The position numbers and the translations under genes were made by a program. A stretch of DNA of 47,966 nt from WLMZ01 sp031367435. GTDB lineage: Bacteria; Actinomycetota; Acidimicrobiia; Acidimicrobiales; Ilumatobacteraceae. The notes beneath the pieces are model-generated. The model was not told the DNA's origin, did no database searches, and worked only from the letters and a program-made list of their open reading frames with translations. Positions 17,133-26,033 of this stretch are shown in pieces; the stretch's first letter is position 1; every line of letters begins with the position of its first letter. The stretch is from the NCBI GenBank assembly GCA_031367435.1, contig JANLPV010000171.1, forward strand, positions 1 to 47,966, given 5' to 3'.

Positions 17133-17774
17133 ATGTCTGAACTCTCCGATGCAAAGCGACGAATTATCGAGGCGCTCAAGCGCGCCGACGATGCAACCGC
17201 GCATGACCTCGCCGAAAGGTTCAACACCACCACTACCGCCGTTCGCCAGCACCTTGACGCTCTTGAGCAGTCCGGTTTGGTCGAACGTTTCGAAGGTGCC
17301 ATTCACGGTCGCGGCCGACCGGCGATTCATTGGCGCACGACTCCGCTGGCGCGAGAACTTTTCCCGGACCGCCATAGCGAGCTCACGGTAGAGCTCGTCG
17401 ATTCGATTCGATCGACGCTTGGCGACAGCGCGCTCGATCAGGTCATCACACACCGCGCCGCGCAGCAACTCGCGGCGTACCAAGCAGCCCTTCCCACGGG
17501 GTCGGTTGCCGTGCGAGTGCGCGCACTCGGACAACGCCGAACTGCTGAGGGCTATCTTGCCGAGGTCATCAGCGACGCCGACGACCTCTTGCTCATCGAG
17601 CATCATTGCCCGATCTGCAGCGCAGCCACTGCGTGCCAGGGACTCTGTCGCAGCGAACTCGAGGTGTTCCAGGCGGCGCTTGGACCGTCCGTAACGGTGA
17701 CCCGCGAGCAGCATGTGTTGAGTGGCGACGCGCGTTGCACGTACAGAATCTCGTCCTCAACGCTCGTTGACTAA
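17133..17774 (+). CDS. SufR-like winged-helix transcriptional regulator
   Basis: A 213-residue regulator. The N-terminal winged helix (IIEALKRADDATAHDLAERF, NTTTTAVRQHLDALEQSGLV, GRGRPAIHW) is ArsR/DeoR-like. The C-terminal part has a Cys cluster, HHCPICSAATACQGLCRSEL and GDARCTYRI, matching the layout of SufR proteins that bind an Fe-S cluster. SufR represses suf operons when the cluster is bound; no suf genes are in this window. It is divergent from two PLP enzymes and probably controls itself through the dyad at 17091-17115. Fe-S sensing is inferred from the Cys pattern alone. The 3' end overlaps the convergent DUF2461 gene by 4 bp. Confidence 0.8.
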   Translation: MSELSDAKRRIIEALKRADDATAHDLAERFNTTTTAVRQHLDALEQSGLVERFEGAIHGRGRPAIHWRTTPLARELFPDRHSELTVELVDSIRSTLGDSALDQVITHRAAQQLAAYQAALPTGSVAVRVRALGQRRTAEGYLAEVISDADDLLLIEHHCPICSAATACQGLCRSELEVFQAALGPSVTVTREQHVLSGDARCTYRISSSTLVD

Positions 17775-18433
17775 CGACTCCAGTCGGGCGGCGGCAGGGT
17801 GCTGGGGCCAACGTGTTCGTCGAGCCAATCATTCAGCTCCGCCGCACCGTTCCATCCGTCACGAACCTTCTTCACGACCGACTTGGTGTGTAGCCACGGC
17901 TCGGGCGGCCACGACCGAAATGCGGTGAGCCCTTTGCGTCGCAGAAGTTCGATTCGTGGGTGGTCTTTCGGGTAGCCGCGGGGTGAGGTCTTCAACTCGC
18001 CGATGGCGCCGATCGTGTAGTGCTTCTTGGCGAGCCTGCCACTGATTGCGGCGACCTCCATACCCCGATGATCGTCATCAACGGCAGCGCGAAAGCGTTC
18101 GAGCTGATCGGTGGCCATCGCGTAGTAACCAGAGCCAATCATGAGTCCCGTCGCGGAGAGTTGCACGTAGAAGACCGCGCCGCCTTCGCGCTCACCGATC
18201 GCGCCGATCTGCTCCTTGTAAGGAGGGCGTCCTTTCGCGAAGCGCACATCGTTGTAGGGCCGAAAAATATTGAACGGTCCGAATTCGTTGAGCTCGCCCA
18301 ATAGCGCCACCATGGCACCTTTGACCTGCGTGTCAAAGGTTGCCTTGTTCGCCTGCCAGAACGCTTTGGAGTTGTCGGCCGCGAGGCCTTCGAAGAACGC
18401 GAAGGCCTCGGTGGAGAATCCAGCAAACGACAT
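17771..18433 (-). CDS. DUF2461 family protein
   Basis: The 220-residue protein matches the DUF2461/TIGR02453 pattern: FAFFEGLAADNSKAFWQANK near the N-terminus, FRPYNDVRFAKGRPPYKEQI, the segment GLMIGSGYYAMATDQLERFR and the C-terminal LLRRKGLTAFRSW. The biochemical function is unknown; proteins of this family are widespread and cytosolic. It is convergent with the SufR-like gene and shares strand with the EthD-like gene 17 bp upstream, so those two may form an operon. Confidence 0.85.
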   Translation of the reverse strand: MSFAGFSTEAFAFFEGLAADNSKAFWQANKATFDTQVKGAMVALLGELNEFGPFNIFRPYNDVRFAKGRPPYKEQIGAIGEREGGAVFYVQLSATGLMIGSGYYAMATDQLERFRAAVDDDHRGMEVAAISGRLAKKHYTIGAIGELKTSPRGYPKDHPRIELLRRKGLTAFRSWPPEPWLHTKSVVKKVRDGWNGAAELNDWLDEHVGPSTLPPPDWSR

Positions 18434-18450
18434 AATTGCTCGCTATCGGG

Positions 18451-18732
18451 TCAGACGACTTCGGCAATCTGCATAACAGGTGCAGCGTTGGTGTAATTCG
18501 CCACATCGGCCATCACGTCGGCGGTCGCGGGCAACGCCATCGCCGCCTGGAACTGGTCCATCGATTCGAAAAAGAAGTGCACGGCGGCGACGTACGGACC
18601 GGTGATGCCCTTGTCGATTTCGCCACCCACATTCCACGACGTGCACGCCAACGGCACATGCGTGTTCTTGTAGTAGTCGTGGTCGAAGGTGACGTCGTCG
18701 CCACCCGGGTAGAGAACGCTGACACGGATCAT
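18451..18732 (-). CDS. EthD family protein
   Basis: A 93-residue ferredoxin-like-fold protein. It shows the EthD hallmarks MIRVSVLYPGG, DHDYYKNTHVPL and the C-terminal half FFFESMDQFQAAMALPATADVMADVANYTNAAPVMQI (in two blocks). EthD proteins are small dimeric alpha-beta barrels linked to oxidative degradation in some pathways; the role here is unknown. The ATG at 18732 is preceded by TACGGT at 7 nt (plus strand 18740-18745), which supports this start and a leaderless mRNA. Confidence 0.85.
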   Translation of the reverse strand: MIRVSVLYPGGDDVTFDHDYYKNTHVPLACTSWNVGGEIDKGITGPYVAAVHFFFESMDQFQAAMALPATADVMADVANYTNAAPVMQIAEVV

Positions 18733-18739
18733 GACCGCG

Positions 18740-18745
18740 ACCGTA
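18740..18745 (-). promoter_or_regulatory. -10 box of a probable leaderless promoter (EthD gene)
   Basis: On the minus strand TACGGT is followed by 7 nt and the ATG. No Shine-Dalgarno is present. A TTGCAA lies about 20 nt further upstream, a little far for a -35 box. Confidence 0.5.
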
Positions 18746-18822
18746 CCTGACAGAAGGGGTGCCAGTTGCACCGATGTGTCACGTGCGTCGCCAGCCCAAC
18801 GTGGCTTCAACGTAGTGCGTCG

Positions 18823-18828
18823 TAGTGT
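18823..18828 (+). promoter_or_regulatory. -10 box of a probable leaderless promoter (HerA-like gene)
   Basis: TAGTGT is followed by TGGCGC and the ATG at 18835. The layout mirrors the SufR-like gene's promoter. Confidence 0.5.
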
Positions 18829-18834
18829 TGGCGC

Positions 18835-21234
18835 ATGACCGACTTCCTCCTTGGTGGACACATCGATTCGGCACGTCACGAGCGAACCGATGCCACCGTT
18901 GTCATCTCGTCGAATGACCTCACCACGCATGGCGTAATCGTGGGTATGACCGGATCCGGCAAGACGGGCCTTGGTGTGGTGCTGATCGAAGACGCGCTTC
19001 GTGCTGGCGTACCGACGCTGATCATCGATCCAAAGGGCGACCTCACGAATCTGTGCCTCACGTTCGCTCAGCTCGCGCCGGCGGAATTCGAGCCGTGGGT
19101 CAACGAGGGCGACGCCCAACGCGCCGGGCAGAGCGTGGCCGAGTTCGCTGTGGCACAGGCAAAAGCCTGGTCCGATGGTCTCGCCACATGGGGCCTCGCC
19201 GCGTCTGATATTGCCGACCTTCGCAACGCGGTGGAGTTCACCATCTACACGCCGGGCTCCAACGCCGGCGTTGGCGTAAATATTGTCGGATCACTGCAGG
19301 TGCCAGCAGATCTGAGCGACACCGAACTCGTCGGTGATGAGATCGAGGGTTTCGTCAGTGGATTGCTGAGTCTTGTCGGAGTCGACGCCGATCCGCTGAG
19401 CAGTCGTGAGCACATTCTGCTCTCGAATCTCATCCTCGCCGAATGGACGGCAGGGCACAGCCTCGACCTACCCGCTCTTGTCGGCATGGTGGCCACGCCT
19501 CCCATTCGAAAGCTCGGTGTGTTCGATCTCGACACCTTCTTCCCACCCGCCGATCGCATGACGCTTGCGATTCGTCTGAACGGTCTGCTCGCATCACCGT
19601 CGTTCAGCGCATGGATGAGCGGCCCAGCACTCAACATTGCGTCGATGCTACGAACCACCGCGGACAAACCGAGATGCGCCATCGTGTGTACAGCTCATCT
19701 CGGCGATCAAGAACGTCAATTCGTCACGACCCTCATCCTGTCCAAACTCGTGACCTGGATGCGACAGCAGAGCGGAACCACCGACCTGCGCGCTCTGCTC
19801 TACATGGACGAGGTTGCCGGCTATCTTCCGCCGACCGCGACCCCGCCGACGAAGAAGCCGATCATGACACTGATGAAGCAAGCTCGCGCATTCGGGGTGG
19901 GTGTGGTGCTCTCGACACAGAATCCCGTGGACGTCGACTACAAGGCACTGTCGAATGCAGGCACGTGGATGATTGGCCGCCTGCAGACGGAACAGGACAA
20001 ACAACGCCTGCTCGACGGCATGAGTGCGGCATCGGGCAGCGTGGATATCGGTGCAACTGGTGCCACGATCGGCGGCCTCGCAAAACGAGAGTTTGTTCTC
20101 CGCCGAGCAGGCAAGGACCAGCCTGAGGTCTTCACGACCCGGTGGGCAATGAGCTACCTGCGCGGCCCCCTAACGCGCGATCAGATTTCCACGTTGATGA
20201 CCGATCAGAAGGCAGCGAATGCGGTGTCAACTCGAGAGGGCACCGCGAGTACACAGAGCGCCACCGACATCGCGAGCGCCAGCACCGATGAAACGACGGT
20301 GATGCCCACGGTTGCGTCGGGGATACCTGTGCGTTGGGCCGACGTCGCTGCGCCATGGCTGCCAAACGTCGGTGGGGATTCGCGTGGATCACGTGTCGAG
20401 CCGTCGATCGTCGCACGTGTTGCCTTGCGCTTCGACGACGAAAAGGCTGGCCTCATCCACGACGAGGAATACGAGACCGTCGTGTTTCCGCTCGACGAGT
20501 TGACCGACGTCAGCAGAGCAGCAGCAATCGATTACGACGATCGCGACCTTCGCACCGATGCGCCACCCCAGTGTCGGTATCGCCTCTCGAAGGCACCAAT
20601 CCAGACGAAGACGTTCTTCAGCCGAATTGAACGTGACCTGATCGACGTACTTGTACGCGGGCGCACGGTCGATTTGCAAGCGAATACCGCGTTGAAGTTG
20701 TTCGGTCGACCGGGTGAGAGCGCGGACCTCTTCACGACTCGGTGCCACGAGACGGCAAACGCGCTCGCCGACACCGAAACCGCATCTCTGCGTGACAAGT
20801 ACCAGACCAAGGTGACACGAATTCAAGCCCAACTACAAGCAGCCGAGGACCGCGCTGGCGTTCTGCACACCGAACAGCGCGGTCGCCAGAGCCAAGAGGT
20901 GCTCTCCACCGCTGGCTCGATCCTCGGCGGTCTGCTCGGTGGCAGCAGATCGCGCGGAAATCTCCTCGGCTCGATCCTCGCAGGTGCCGGTACCGCCGCT
21001 GGACGACGTACCCGCTCGGCAGCGTCCAGCGGACGCGCCGAGGCCGCGGACAACAAAGTCGAGTTGCTGCACGGTCAACTTGAGCAACTTGAAACGGAGC
21101 TGAGCAAGGAGATCGTCGACATCGATCAGCGGTGGGCAGCATCTGCCACAAATGTCTCAACGTTGCCGGTGAGCCTCGAACGCACCGACGTGCGCGTCAC
21201 CCAACTCAGCTTGGTGTGGATCCCCGTCGCCTAA
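18835..21234 (+). CDS. HerA/DUF853-like ATPase
   Basis: A 799-residue P-loop ATPase of the HerA-FtsK superfamily. Walker A is GMTGSGKTG (residues 37-45) after a short beta-rich start. Walker B is LRALLYMDEVAGY (around residue 325), followed by the sensor-type segment FGVGVVLSTQNPVDVDYKAL and NAGTWMIGRLQTEQDK. The C-terminal third has a coiled-coil-like region and a Gly/Ser/Arg-rich stretch (GSILGGLLGGSRSRG). Relatives act in DNA pumping or helicase roles, and some HerA proteins pair with NurA nucleases or defence systems; neither partner is visible here. It stands alone, with its own probable leaderless promoter. Confidence 0.8.
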   Translation: MTDFLLGGHIDSARHERTDATVVISSNDLTTHGVIVGMTGSGKTGLGVVLIEDALRAGVPTLIIDPKGDLTNLCLTFAQLAPAEFEPWVNEGDAQRAGQSVAEFAVAQAKAWSDGLATWGLAASDIADLRNAVEFTIYTPGSNAGVGVNIVGSLQVPADLSDTELVGDEIEGFVSGLLSLVGVDADPLSSREHILLSNLILAEWTAGHSLDLPALVGMVATPPIRKLGVFDLDTFFPPADRMTLAIRLNGLLASPSFSAWMSGPALNIASMLRTTADKPRCAIVCTAHLGDQERQFVTTLILSKLVTWMRQQSGTTDLRALLYMDEVAGYLPPTATPPTKKPIMTLMKQARAFGVGVVLSTQNPVDVDYKALSNAGTWMIGRLQTEQDKQRLLDGMSAASGSVDIGATGATIGGLAKREFVLRRAGKDQPEVFTTRWAMSYLRGPLTRDQISTLMTDQKAANAVSTREGTASTQSATDIASASTDETTVMPTVASGIPVRWADVAAPWLPNVGGDSRGSRVEPSIVARVALRFDDEKAGLIHDEEYETVVFPLDELTDVSRAAAIDYDDRDLRTDAPPQCRYRLSKAPIQTKTFFSRIERDLIDVLVRGRTVDLQANTALKLFGRPGESADLFTTRCHETANALADTETASLRDKYQTKVTRIQAQLQAAEDRAGVLHTEQRGRQSQEVLSTAGSILGGLLGGSRSRGNLLGSILAGAGTAAGRRTRSAASSGRAEAADNKVELLHGQLEQLETELSKEIVDIDQRWAASATNVSTLPVSLERTDVRVTQLSLVWIPVA

Positions 21235-21266
21235 TCGCTAATCGAGAGCGACGGTGGGTGCACGAC

Positions 21267-21272
21267 TAGTAT
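21267..21272 (+). promoter_or_regulatory. -10 box of a probable leaderless promoter (SDR gene)
   Basis: TAGTAT is followed by 8 nt and the ATG at 21281, with no Shine-Dalgarno between. Confidence 0.5.
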
Positions 21273-21280
21273 CTGCGGCA

Positions 21281-22066
21281 ATGGCTTCACGACTCGGTGG
21301 AAAAGTCGCGCTCGTCACCGGCGCGGCAAGTGGCATTGGTCGCGCGATCGCGGATCGGTTCTTGTCGGAGGGCGCGTCGGTCGTCTTTGCCGATGTCGAC
21401 CCCAGCGGTGCTTCGACGGTGGCTGAACTCGACAATCATCTCGCCGCGTTCGTGCACTGCGATGTCACGAATGAATCCCACGTCGAGGCCGCAATGCGCT
21501 CAGCCCTCGATCTGTTCGGCGGCCTCGACATCGTGGTGGCCAACGCTGGCAAAGGCACCTTTGGGCTCATCGCCGAGCACTCACTCGAGTCATGGCAAGA
21601 GATCATCGACCTCTGCTTGACCGGCGTGTTCCTCACGGTGAAGCACGCGGGTCGGGTCATGCGCGACGGCGGATCGATCATCAACATCGCCTCGCTCAAC
21701 GCCATTCAGCCCGCCGAGGGCATGGTGGCGTATTGCACTGCTAAGGCCGGTGTGGCCATGCTCACGCGCGTTGCCGCGATGGAACTCGGCCACCGCCAGA
21801 TTCGAGTCAACACGATCGCGCCGGGTCTCGTGGAAACCAATGCCACCAGCGCGTTCTGGATGGTGCCGGGCATCGTCGAGGAATTCGTCGAGAACACGAC
21901 CGTGGGTCGCTTCGCGCAACCAGACGACATCGCCCAACTCGCCGTCTTCCTCGCCGGCGACGAATCGACGTTTATCAGTGCCGGCTTCCATAGCATCGAC
22001 GGTGGCGCTTCGACCAAGCGTTACCCGGATCTACCCGCTGCTTTTGCGAGAATGGCCGAGACCTAG
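21281..22066 (+). CDS. Short-chain dehydrogenase/reductase
   Basis: A 261-residue classical SDR. The NAD(P) loop TGAASGIG is at residues 13-20, the Asn-Ala-Gly motif is VVANAGKG, the catalytic Ser is in INIASLNAI and the YxxxK pair is in VAYCTAKAG. PGLVETNATS follows, as usual. An acidic residue after beta-2 (VFADVDPS) favours NAD over NADP. The substrate is unknown. It ends 5 bp before an MFS gene and probably shares its transcript. ATG 21281 is chosen because a TANNNT box sits directly upstream. Confidence 0.88.
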   Translation: MASRLGGKVALVTGAASGIGRAIADRFLSEGASVVFADVDPSGASTVAELDNHLAAFVHCDVTNESHVEAAMRSALDLFGGLDIVVANAGKGTFGLIAEHSLESWQEIIDLCLTGVFLTVKHAGRVMRDGGSIINIASLNAIQPAEGMVAYCTAKAGVAMLTRVAAMELGHRQIRVNTIAPGLVETNATSAFWMVPGIVEEFVENTTVGRFAQPDDIAQLAVFLAGDESTFISAGFHSIDGGASTKRYPDLPAAFARMAET

Positions 22067-22071
22067 GTCTC
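22058..22071. promoter_or_regulatory. Perfect 14-bp palindrome at the SDR-MFS junction
   Basis: GAGACCTAGGTCTC is a perfect palindrome. It contains the SDR stop codon (TAG, 22064-22066) and ends directly at the ATG of the MFS gene. It could be a protein site or chance; it leaves only AGG as a weak Shine-Dalgarno. Confidence 0.45.
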
Positions 22072-23337
22072 ATGAACGAGCCCGTCGCATCTGCGGCAGA
22101 GTCGCGCCTCAGCGCCGAGTACTGGCGCCAGTGGACGGCCAGCGCCATCTCGAATCTGGGCGACGGCATCAACGCCGCTGCACTTCCACTGCTCGCATTA
22201 TCACTCACCCGGGATAGCCGCCTGATCGCGAACGTCACGCTGGTTATCGCGCTGCCCTGGTTTGTTCTTGCGTTGCCCGTCGGTGTCGTGGTCGACCGCT
22301 ACAACCGCCAGACACTCATGGTGACCACCAACGTTGTGCGCGCCGCGCTCTTCGCCGGGCTCACGATCACCGCCGCGACGGGAACGCTGAACATATGGCT
22401 GCTCTATCTTCTGCTGCTTGGCGTCGGCATCTGCGAGGTCATCTTCGATAGCTCGGCGCAGGCCTTTCTTCCCGCGTTGGTTGAGCCGCAACAACTGACG
22501 AAGGCCAACGGCCGGATGTACATGGCCGAGACGATTGCCAACTACTTTCTCGGCCAGCCCGTCGGCGCGGTGTTGTTCGCCGTCGCCATCGGCGTGCCGT
22601 TCGGGCTCAACGCGGCAAGCTTTCTGGTAGCTGCGGTTCTGGTTGCGTCGATTCGACCTCGGCCAAGTGCGTTAACCGCTCCGGTCTCGGTCGAGGTGCA
22701 GAACAAGACGTTTCGCATCGAGATCGGTGAGAGCGTGCGTTGGCTGTGGCAACATCGTCTGCTGCGCACGATGGCGATCATGCTCGGAGCTGCCAGCATT
22801 GGCGGAATCCTCGGTGTCAGCATCTTCGTGCAGTTCGCCATCGAGACCTTGCATGTCAGCGAGCGTTGGTATGGCGCGTTGTTGGCGCTCATGGCCCTTG
22901 GTGCAATCGTCGGCGGACTCATCGGCGATCGCGTCGTCAAACGTCTCGGCCGCTCAGCATCGATGCGTCTCAGCTTCTTGGTGTTCGGAGTCGCCGCGAT
23001 CGGCATGGGAGTGTCACCCAACTATTGGGTCGTCGCTGCGTTCAGCTTTGTGGAGGCGATCGCCACGGTGGTCTGGAACATCGTCTCAGTGTCACTGCGC
23101 CAGCAAATCATTCCGAGCCATCTCTTCGGTCGGATCAACAGCGTCTATCGCTGGATCGGCACCGGCTCCACCGCCATCGGCGCATTCGTCGGCGGCCAAC
23201 TTGCGTTTCACTTCAACCTCCGCCTGCCGTTCGTCGTGGGAGGCACAGTGATTCTGGTCGCGTTCGTCGGCCTGGCCCATCTGCTGAGCGATGAACGCAT
23301 CGATGCGGCGATTGCCGGCAACGGCCATCACGAATGA
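22072..23337 (+). CDS. MFS transporter (MFS_3/EntS-like)
   Basis: A 421-residue membrane protein with about 12 predicted helices. It carries the MFS_3 features NLGDGINAAALPLLALSLT at helix 1, the loop 2-3 motif VGVVVDRYNRQTLM (G-x-x-x-D-R-x-x-R type) and the mid-protein repeat GGLIGDRVVKRLGRSASMRL. FDSSAQAFLPALV after helix 4 is typical of the enterobactin-exporter-like subgroup. It is probably an efflux pump; the substrate is unknown. It is probably coupled to the SDR just upstream. The C-terminus is hydrophilic and short. Confidence 0.85.
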   Translation: MNEPVASAAESRLSAEYWRQWTASAISNLGDGINAAALPLLALSLTRDSRLIANVTLVIALPWFVLALPVGVVVDRYNRQTLMVTTNVVRAALFAGLTITAATGTLNIWLLYLLLLGVGICEVIFDSSAQAFLPALVEPQQLTKANGRMYMAETIANYFLGQPVGAVLFAVAIGVPFGLNAASFLVAAVLVASIRPRPSALTAPVSVEVQNKTFRIEIGESVRWLWQHRLLRTMAIMLGAASIGGILGVSIFVQFAIETLHVSERWYGALLALMALGAIVGGLIGDRVVKRLGRSASMRLSFLVFGVAAIGMGVSPNYWVVAAFSFVEAIATVVWNIVSVSLRQQIIPSHLFGRINSVYRWIGTGSTAIGAFVGGQLAFHFNLRLPFVVGGTVILVAFVGLAHLLSDERIDAAIAGNGHHE

Positions 23338-23370
23338 CATCTGTGCCTGCGTCTTCAGTCGGCGGTTGCG

Positions 23371-24120
23371 TCAGGTGTTTGACCCACGTACGCCAGCCCC
23401 GCCGTCGATGACGTAAGTCTCGCCGGTGATCCAGCTGGCAAGATCGCTCGCCAGGAACGTCGCCAGATTGGCGATATCTTGCGGTTCGCCAAGTCGTTGC
23501 GTCGGTAGCGCGGCGGCGAGTGCGGCACCGAAGTTGTCGACCAACATCGCGGCGAAATCGGTCTGCACCAGCCCCGGAGCAATACCGACAACACGGGTCG
23601 GGCCGATCTCACCCGCCAATTGGCGTGTGAGATGAATGAGCGCAGCCTTGGTGAGGTTGTACACCCCCAAACTTCCCTCGGCGCGCAGACCCCCGACGGA
23701 GGCGATGTTTACAATCACGCCGGGCGTGTCCTTCATCGCGAGATCCCACGCGGCCTGACACCAAAACAATGGGCCGCGCAAGTTGACATCGAACGTCTTG
23801 TCGTATCGAGACGGATCAACACCCAACGTTGGCCCGTGGTAGGGATTGGTCGCAGCGTTGTTCACCAAGATGTCGAGGTGTCCGAACCGTTCGATGGTGG
23901 CCTCAACACAACGACGCGCGGCATCGATGTCTCCGGCATTGGCTGCGAACACGGCGGTGTCGCCATCCATCGTGCTCGCCGCAGCTTCGAGTTGATCGAG
24001 CTTCCGCGAGCTCAACATCACCTGAGCGCCCGCGGCAACATACGACGCCGCAATCGCGCGACCAATGCCCTTTGACGCTCCGGTGACGAGTGCAACCTTG
24101 CCAGCGAGCGAGATTTCCAT
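23371..24120 (-). CDS. Short-chain dehydrogenase/reductase (FabG-like)
   Basis: A 249-residue classical SDR with TGASKGIG at residues 13-20, LVNNAATNPYHG, VNIASVGGLRAEG and the catalytic VYNLTKAAL (Y-x-x-x-K). PGLVQTDFAAML and the C-terminal ITGETYVIDGGAG are standard. The substrate cannot be assigned; the FabG-like pattern would fit a 3-oxoacyl or alcohol substrate. The ATG has a TAGTTT -10-like box 6 nt upstream, inside the end of the corC-like gene, so it probably has its own promoter. Confidence 0.88.
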   Translation of the reverse strand: MEISLAGKVALVTGASKGIGRAIAASYVAAGAQVMLSSRKLDQLEAAASTMDGDTAVFAANAGDIDAARRCVEATIERFGHLDILVNNAATNPYHGPTLGVDPSRYDKTFDVNLRGPLFWCQAAWDLAMKDTPGVIVNIASVGGLRAEGSLGVYNLTKAALIHLTRQLAGEIGPTRVVGIAPGLVQTDFAAMLVDNFGAALAAALPTQRLGEPQDIANLATFLASDLASWITGETYVIDGGAGVRGSNT

Positions 24121-24126
24121 GAGCGG

Positions 24127-24132
24127 AAACTA
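24127..24132 (-). promoter_or_regulatory. -10 box of a probable leaderless promoter (second SDR)
   Basis: On the minus strand TAGTTT is followed by CCGCTC and the ATG at 24120. The box overlaps the stop codon of the upstream CNNM/CorC gene. Confidence 0.45.
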
Positions 24133-25437
24133 TCGTGCGTCGCGTCCTGAATGCTGCTCGGAGACGCCATGGGTCACCACGCTGACAGCGACGCGGCGAA
24201 CCCGTCTACCCTCGACTTCGAACGCGGAGAAACGCCAGCCTTCGAAGTCGACGCTCTCGCCGATCACGGGAACATGCTCGAGAGTGCCGAAGAGAAATCC
24301 ACCGATCGTTTCCCAATCGTCATCGGGCAGGTTCAGTTCGAGCAGATCATTCAGATCGCCCACTGACATACCGCCGTCAACGATGTAGTCGCCATTGCTC
24401 AGACGCTCGACCTCTTCGTCTTCGGTGTCGTGCTCATCGACGATCTCGCCAACGAGTTCCTCGAGGCAATCCTCGAGTGTGATCAGTCCGGCGATCGCAC
24501 CGTATTCATCGGCGACGAACGCAAGGTGATATTTCTGGGCTTGCATCTCGCGCATCAGTCTGCTGACGGGCTTGTTTTCTGGAATCACAATCGCGGGTCG
24601 AGCGACATCGCGAACTGGTGAGGCACCCTGGCCCTCGCGTTCGAGACGAATGAGGTCTTTCGTATACGCAAGTCCGATCACGTCGTCTTCGTCGCCATCG
24701 CTCAGCACCGGCAGGCGACTGACACCCTTGTCGATCGCAACGTCAAGGGCCTCAGTGACGGTCGCGTCGTAGTCGACCACGACCATGTCAGGCCGGGGCA
24801 CCATGATCTCGCGGGCCACGGTGTCGCCGAACTCAATCACTGACTCAATGAGCATGTGCTCTTCAGGTTCCACGATTCCTTCATGGGCGGCGGTCTGCAC
24901 GATCCCGAGCAATTCCTGTTCGGAAACGAACGGTCCTTTCTCCAAGCCCTTGCCGCGCACGATGACGTTGGTGAGCCAAATCAAACCGCGTGAGATCCAA
25001 CGCAATGGCGGGAAAGCCACCAATGCCGCTGCTGGTCGGGCAGTGGCCAAAGCGGCACGCTCGGGATACAGCACTGCATACGTCTTAGGCACCGCTTCGG
25101 CGAAGACGAAGAACACCATCACGTTGAGGAACACACCCATCACAACACCCCAGGTGCCGAAGAGATGGTCGAACACGATGGCCGTGAGCGTGGACTGCAC
25201 GATCTGACAGATGAACACGGTGAGCAACAAGGGGTTGATCCAACGTTCAGGCTCGCTCACGAGTTTCACGAGCACCTTTGCCGAACGATTGCCCTTGTCG
25301 ACCAACGACGCTGCCTTTGGCTTCGTCATCCGCGAGAGGCCCATCTCTGCCACAGAACAGAACGCAAGCATGACCAGCATCAGTCCGATCGCGACGAGCA
25401 GCCAGACGTCGGTGGAGGAGAAGTTGGTTGCTATCAC
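24130..25437 (-). CDS. CNNM/CorC family protein with CBS pair (hemolysin C-like)
   Basis: A 435-residue membrane protein: the DUF21/CNNM domain with about four helices in the first 190 residues, a pair of CBS domains (IMVPRPDMVVVDYDATVTEA through YGAIAGLITLEDCLEELVGE) and a C-terminal CorC_HlyC domain (GGMSVGDLNDLLELNLPDDD, ETIGGFLFGTL). Such proteins are linked to Mg2+ export or membrane integrity. GTG start at 25437 overlaps the ybeY stop. The order phoH-ybeY-corC is highly conserved in bacteria. A hemolysin activity should not be assumed from the old name. Confidence 0.9.
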   Translation of the reverse strand: MIATNFSSTDVWLLVAIGLMLVMLAFCSVAEMGLSRMTKPKAASLVDKGNRSAKVLVKLVSEPERWINPLLLTVFICQIVQSTLTAIVFDHLFGTWGVVMGVFLNVMVFFVFAEAVPKTYAVLYPERAALATARPAAALVAFPPLRWISRGLIWLTNVIVRGKGLEKGPFVSEQELLGIVQTAAHEGIVEPEEHMLIESVIEFGDTVAREIMVPRPDMVVVDYDATVTEALDVAIDKGVSRLPVLSDGDEDDVIGLAYTKDLIRLEREGQGASPVRDVARPAIVIPENKPVSRLMREMQAQKYHLAFVADEYGAIAGLITLEDCLEELVGEIVDEHDTEDEEVERLSNGDYIVDGGMSVGDLNDLLELNLPDDDWETIGGFLFGTLEHVPVIGESVDFEGWRFSAFEVEGRRVRRVAVSVVTHGVSEQHSGRDAR

Positions 25438-26033
25438 GTTGACGGAAGCTCCTGTCGAAATGCGCTGGGGGCCTGCCCATTCCAGTGCAGTTGCTCAAGA
25501 AGGTCGAGTTCGCGGCGACGCATAACCACCGTCTCGTCGGGCTCGGCGTGATCGTAACCGAGCACGTGTAAGATGCCGTGCACCACGAGCAATGCCAATT
25601 CGTCGTCGAGGGTCCCCGCGTGCGTTGGCGCTTGAGCGGCGGCCACGCGTGGACAGATGACAACGTCGCCGAGGAGCATCGGCAAGTCGGCTGGATCCAT
25701 CGGTGCCCGATCGGGTCCCCGTGTCGCCCCGGAGCCGGCCGGCGCAATATCGAGGTCGGCCGCATCGATAGGGAACGACAACACGTCGGTGGGTCCGCTC
25801 ACGCCAAGGAACGATTCATTGAGCTCAGCAATGTCTGGCTCGCCGATGAAGATGATCGACATCTCAGTACCGCCACGGATACCTTCGGCAGCCAGAACAC
25901 GGGCCGCCAAGCTCTGCCAGCGAAGCAGGTCGATCTCGACATCGGTCTGCTCATCGGAAACGAACACCTCAGGCTCCACATCGCCGCCCATTTTTCTTTT
26001 GCCGCCGAGGCGCGGACGCAACGAGTCAGCCAC
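25434..26033 (-). CDS. ybeY: Endoribonuclease YbeY (16S rRNA maturation)
   Basis: YbeY is a zinc endoribonuclease needed for 16S 3' end maturation and ribosome quality control. The signature HGILHVLGYDH supplies His152, His156 and His162. The upstream SGPTDVLSFPID and LLGDVVICPRVA blocks are also family hallmarks. An insert between them (about residues 97-115) lengthens the protein to 199 residues. The start is GTG at 26033, overlapping phoH by 8 bp; an ATG at 25991 is an alternative that would remove 14 residues. The reading frame continues by overlap into corC. Confidence 0.93.
   Translation of the reverse strand: MADSLRPRLGGKRKMGGDVEPEVFVSDEQTDVEIDLLRWQSLAARVLAAEGIRGGTEMSIIFIGEPDIAELNESFLGVSGPTDVLSFPIDAADLDIAPAGSGATRGPDRAPMDPADLPMLLGDVVICPRVAAAQAPTHAGTLDDELALLVVHGILHVLGYDHAEPDETVVMRRRELDLLEQLHWNGQAPSAFRQELPST

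Noticed and set aside
18835..21234. HerA-NurA defence module
   Set aside because: No NurA or other defence nuclease gene adjoins; neighbours are an EthD protein and an SDR.
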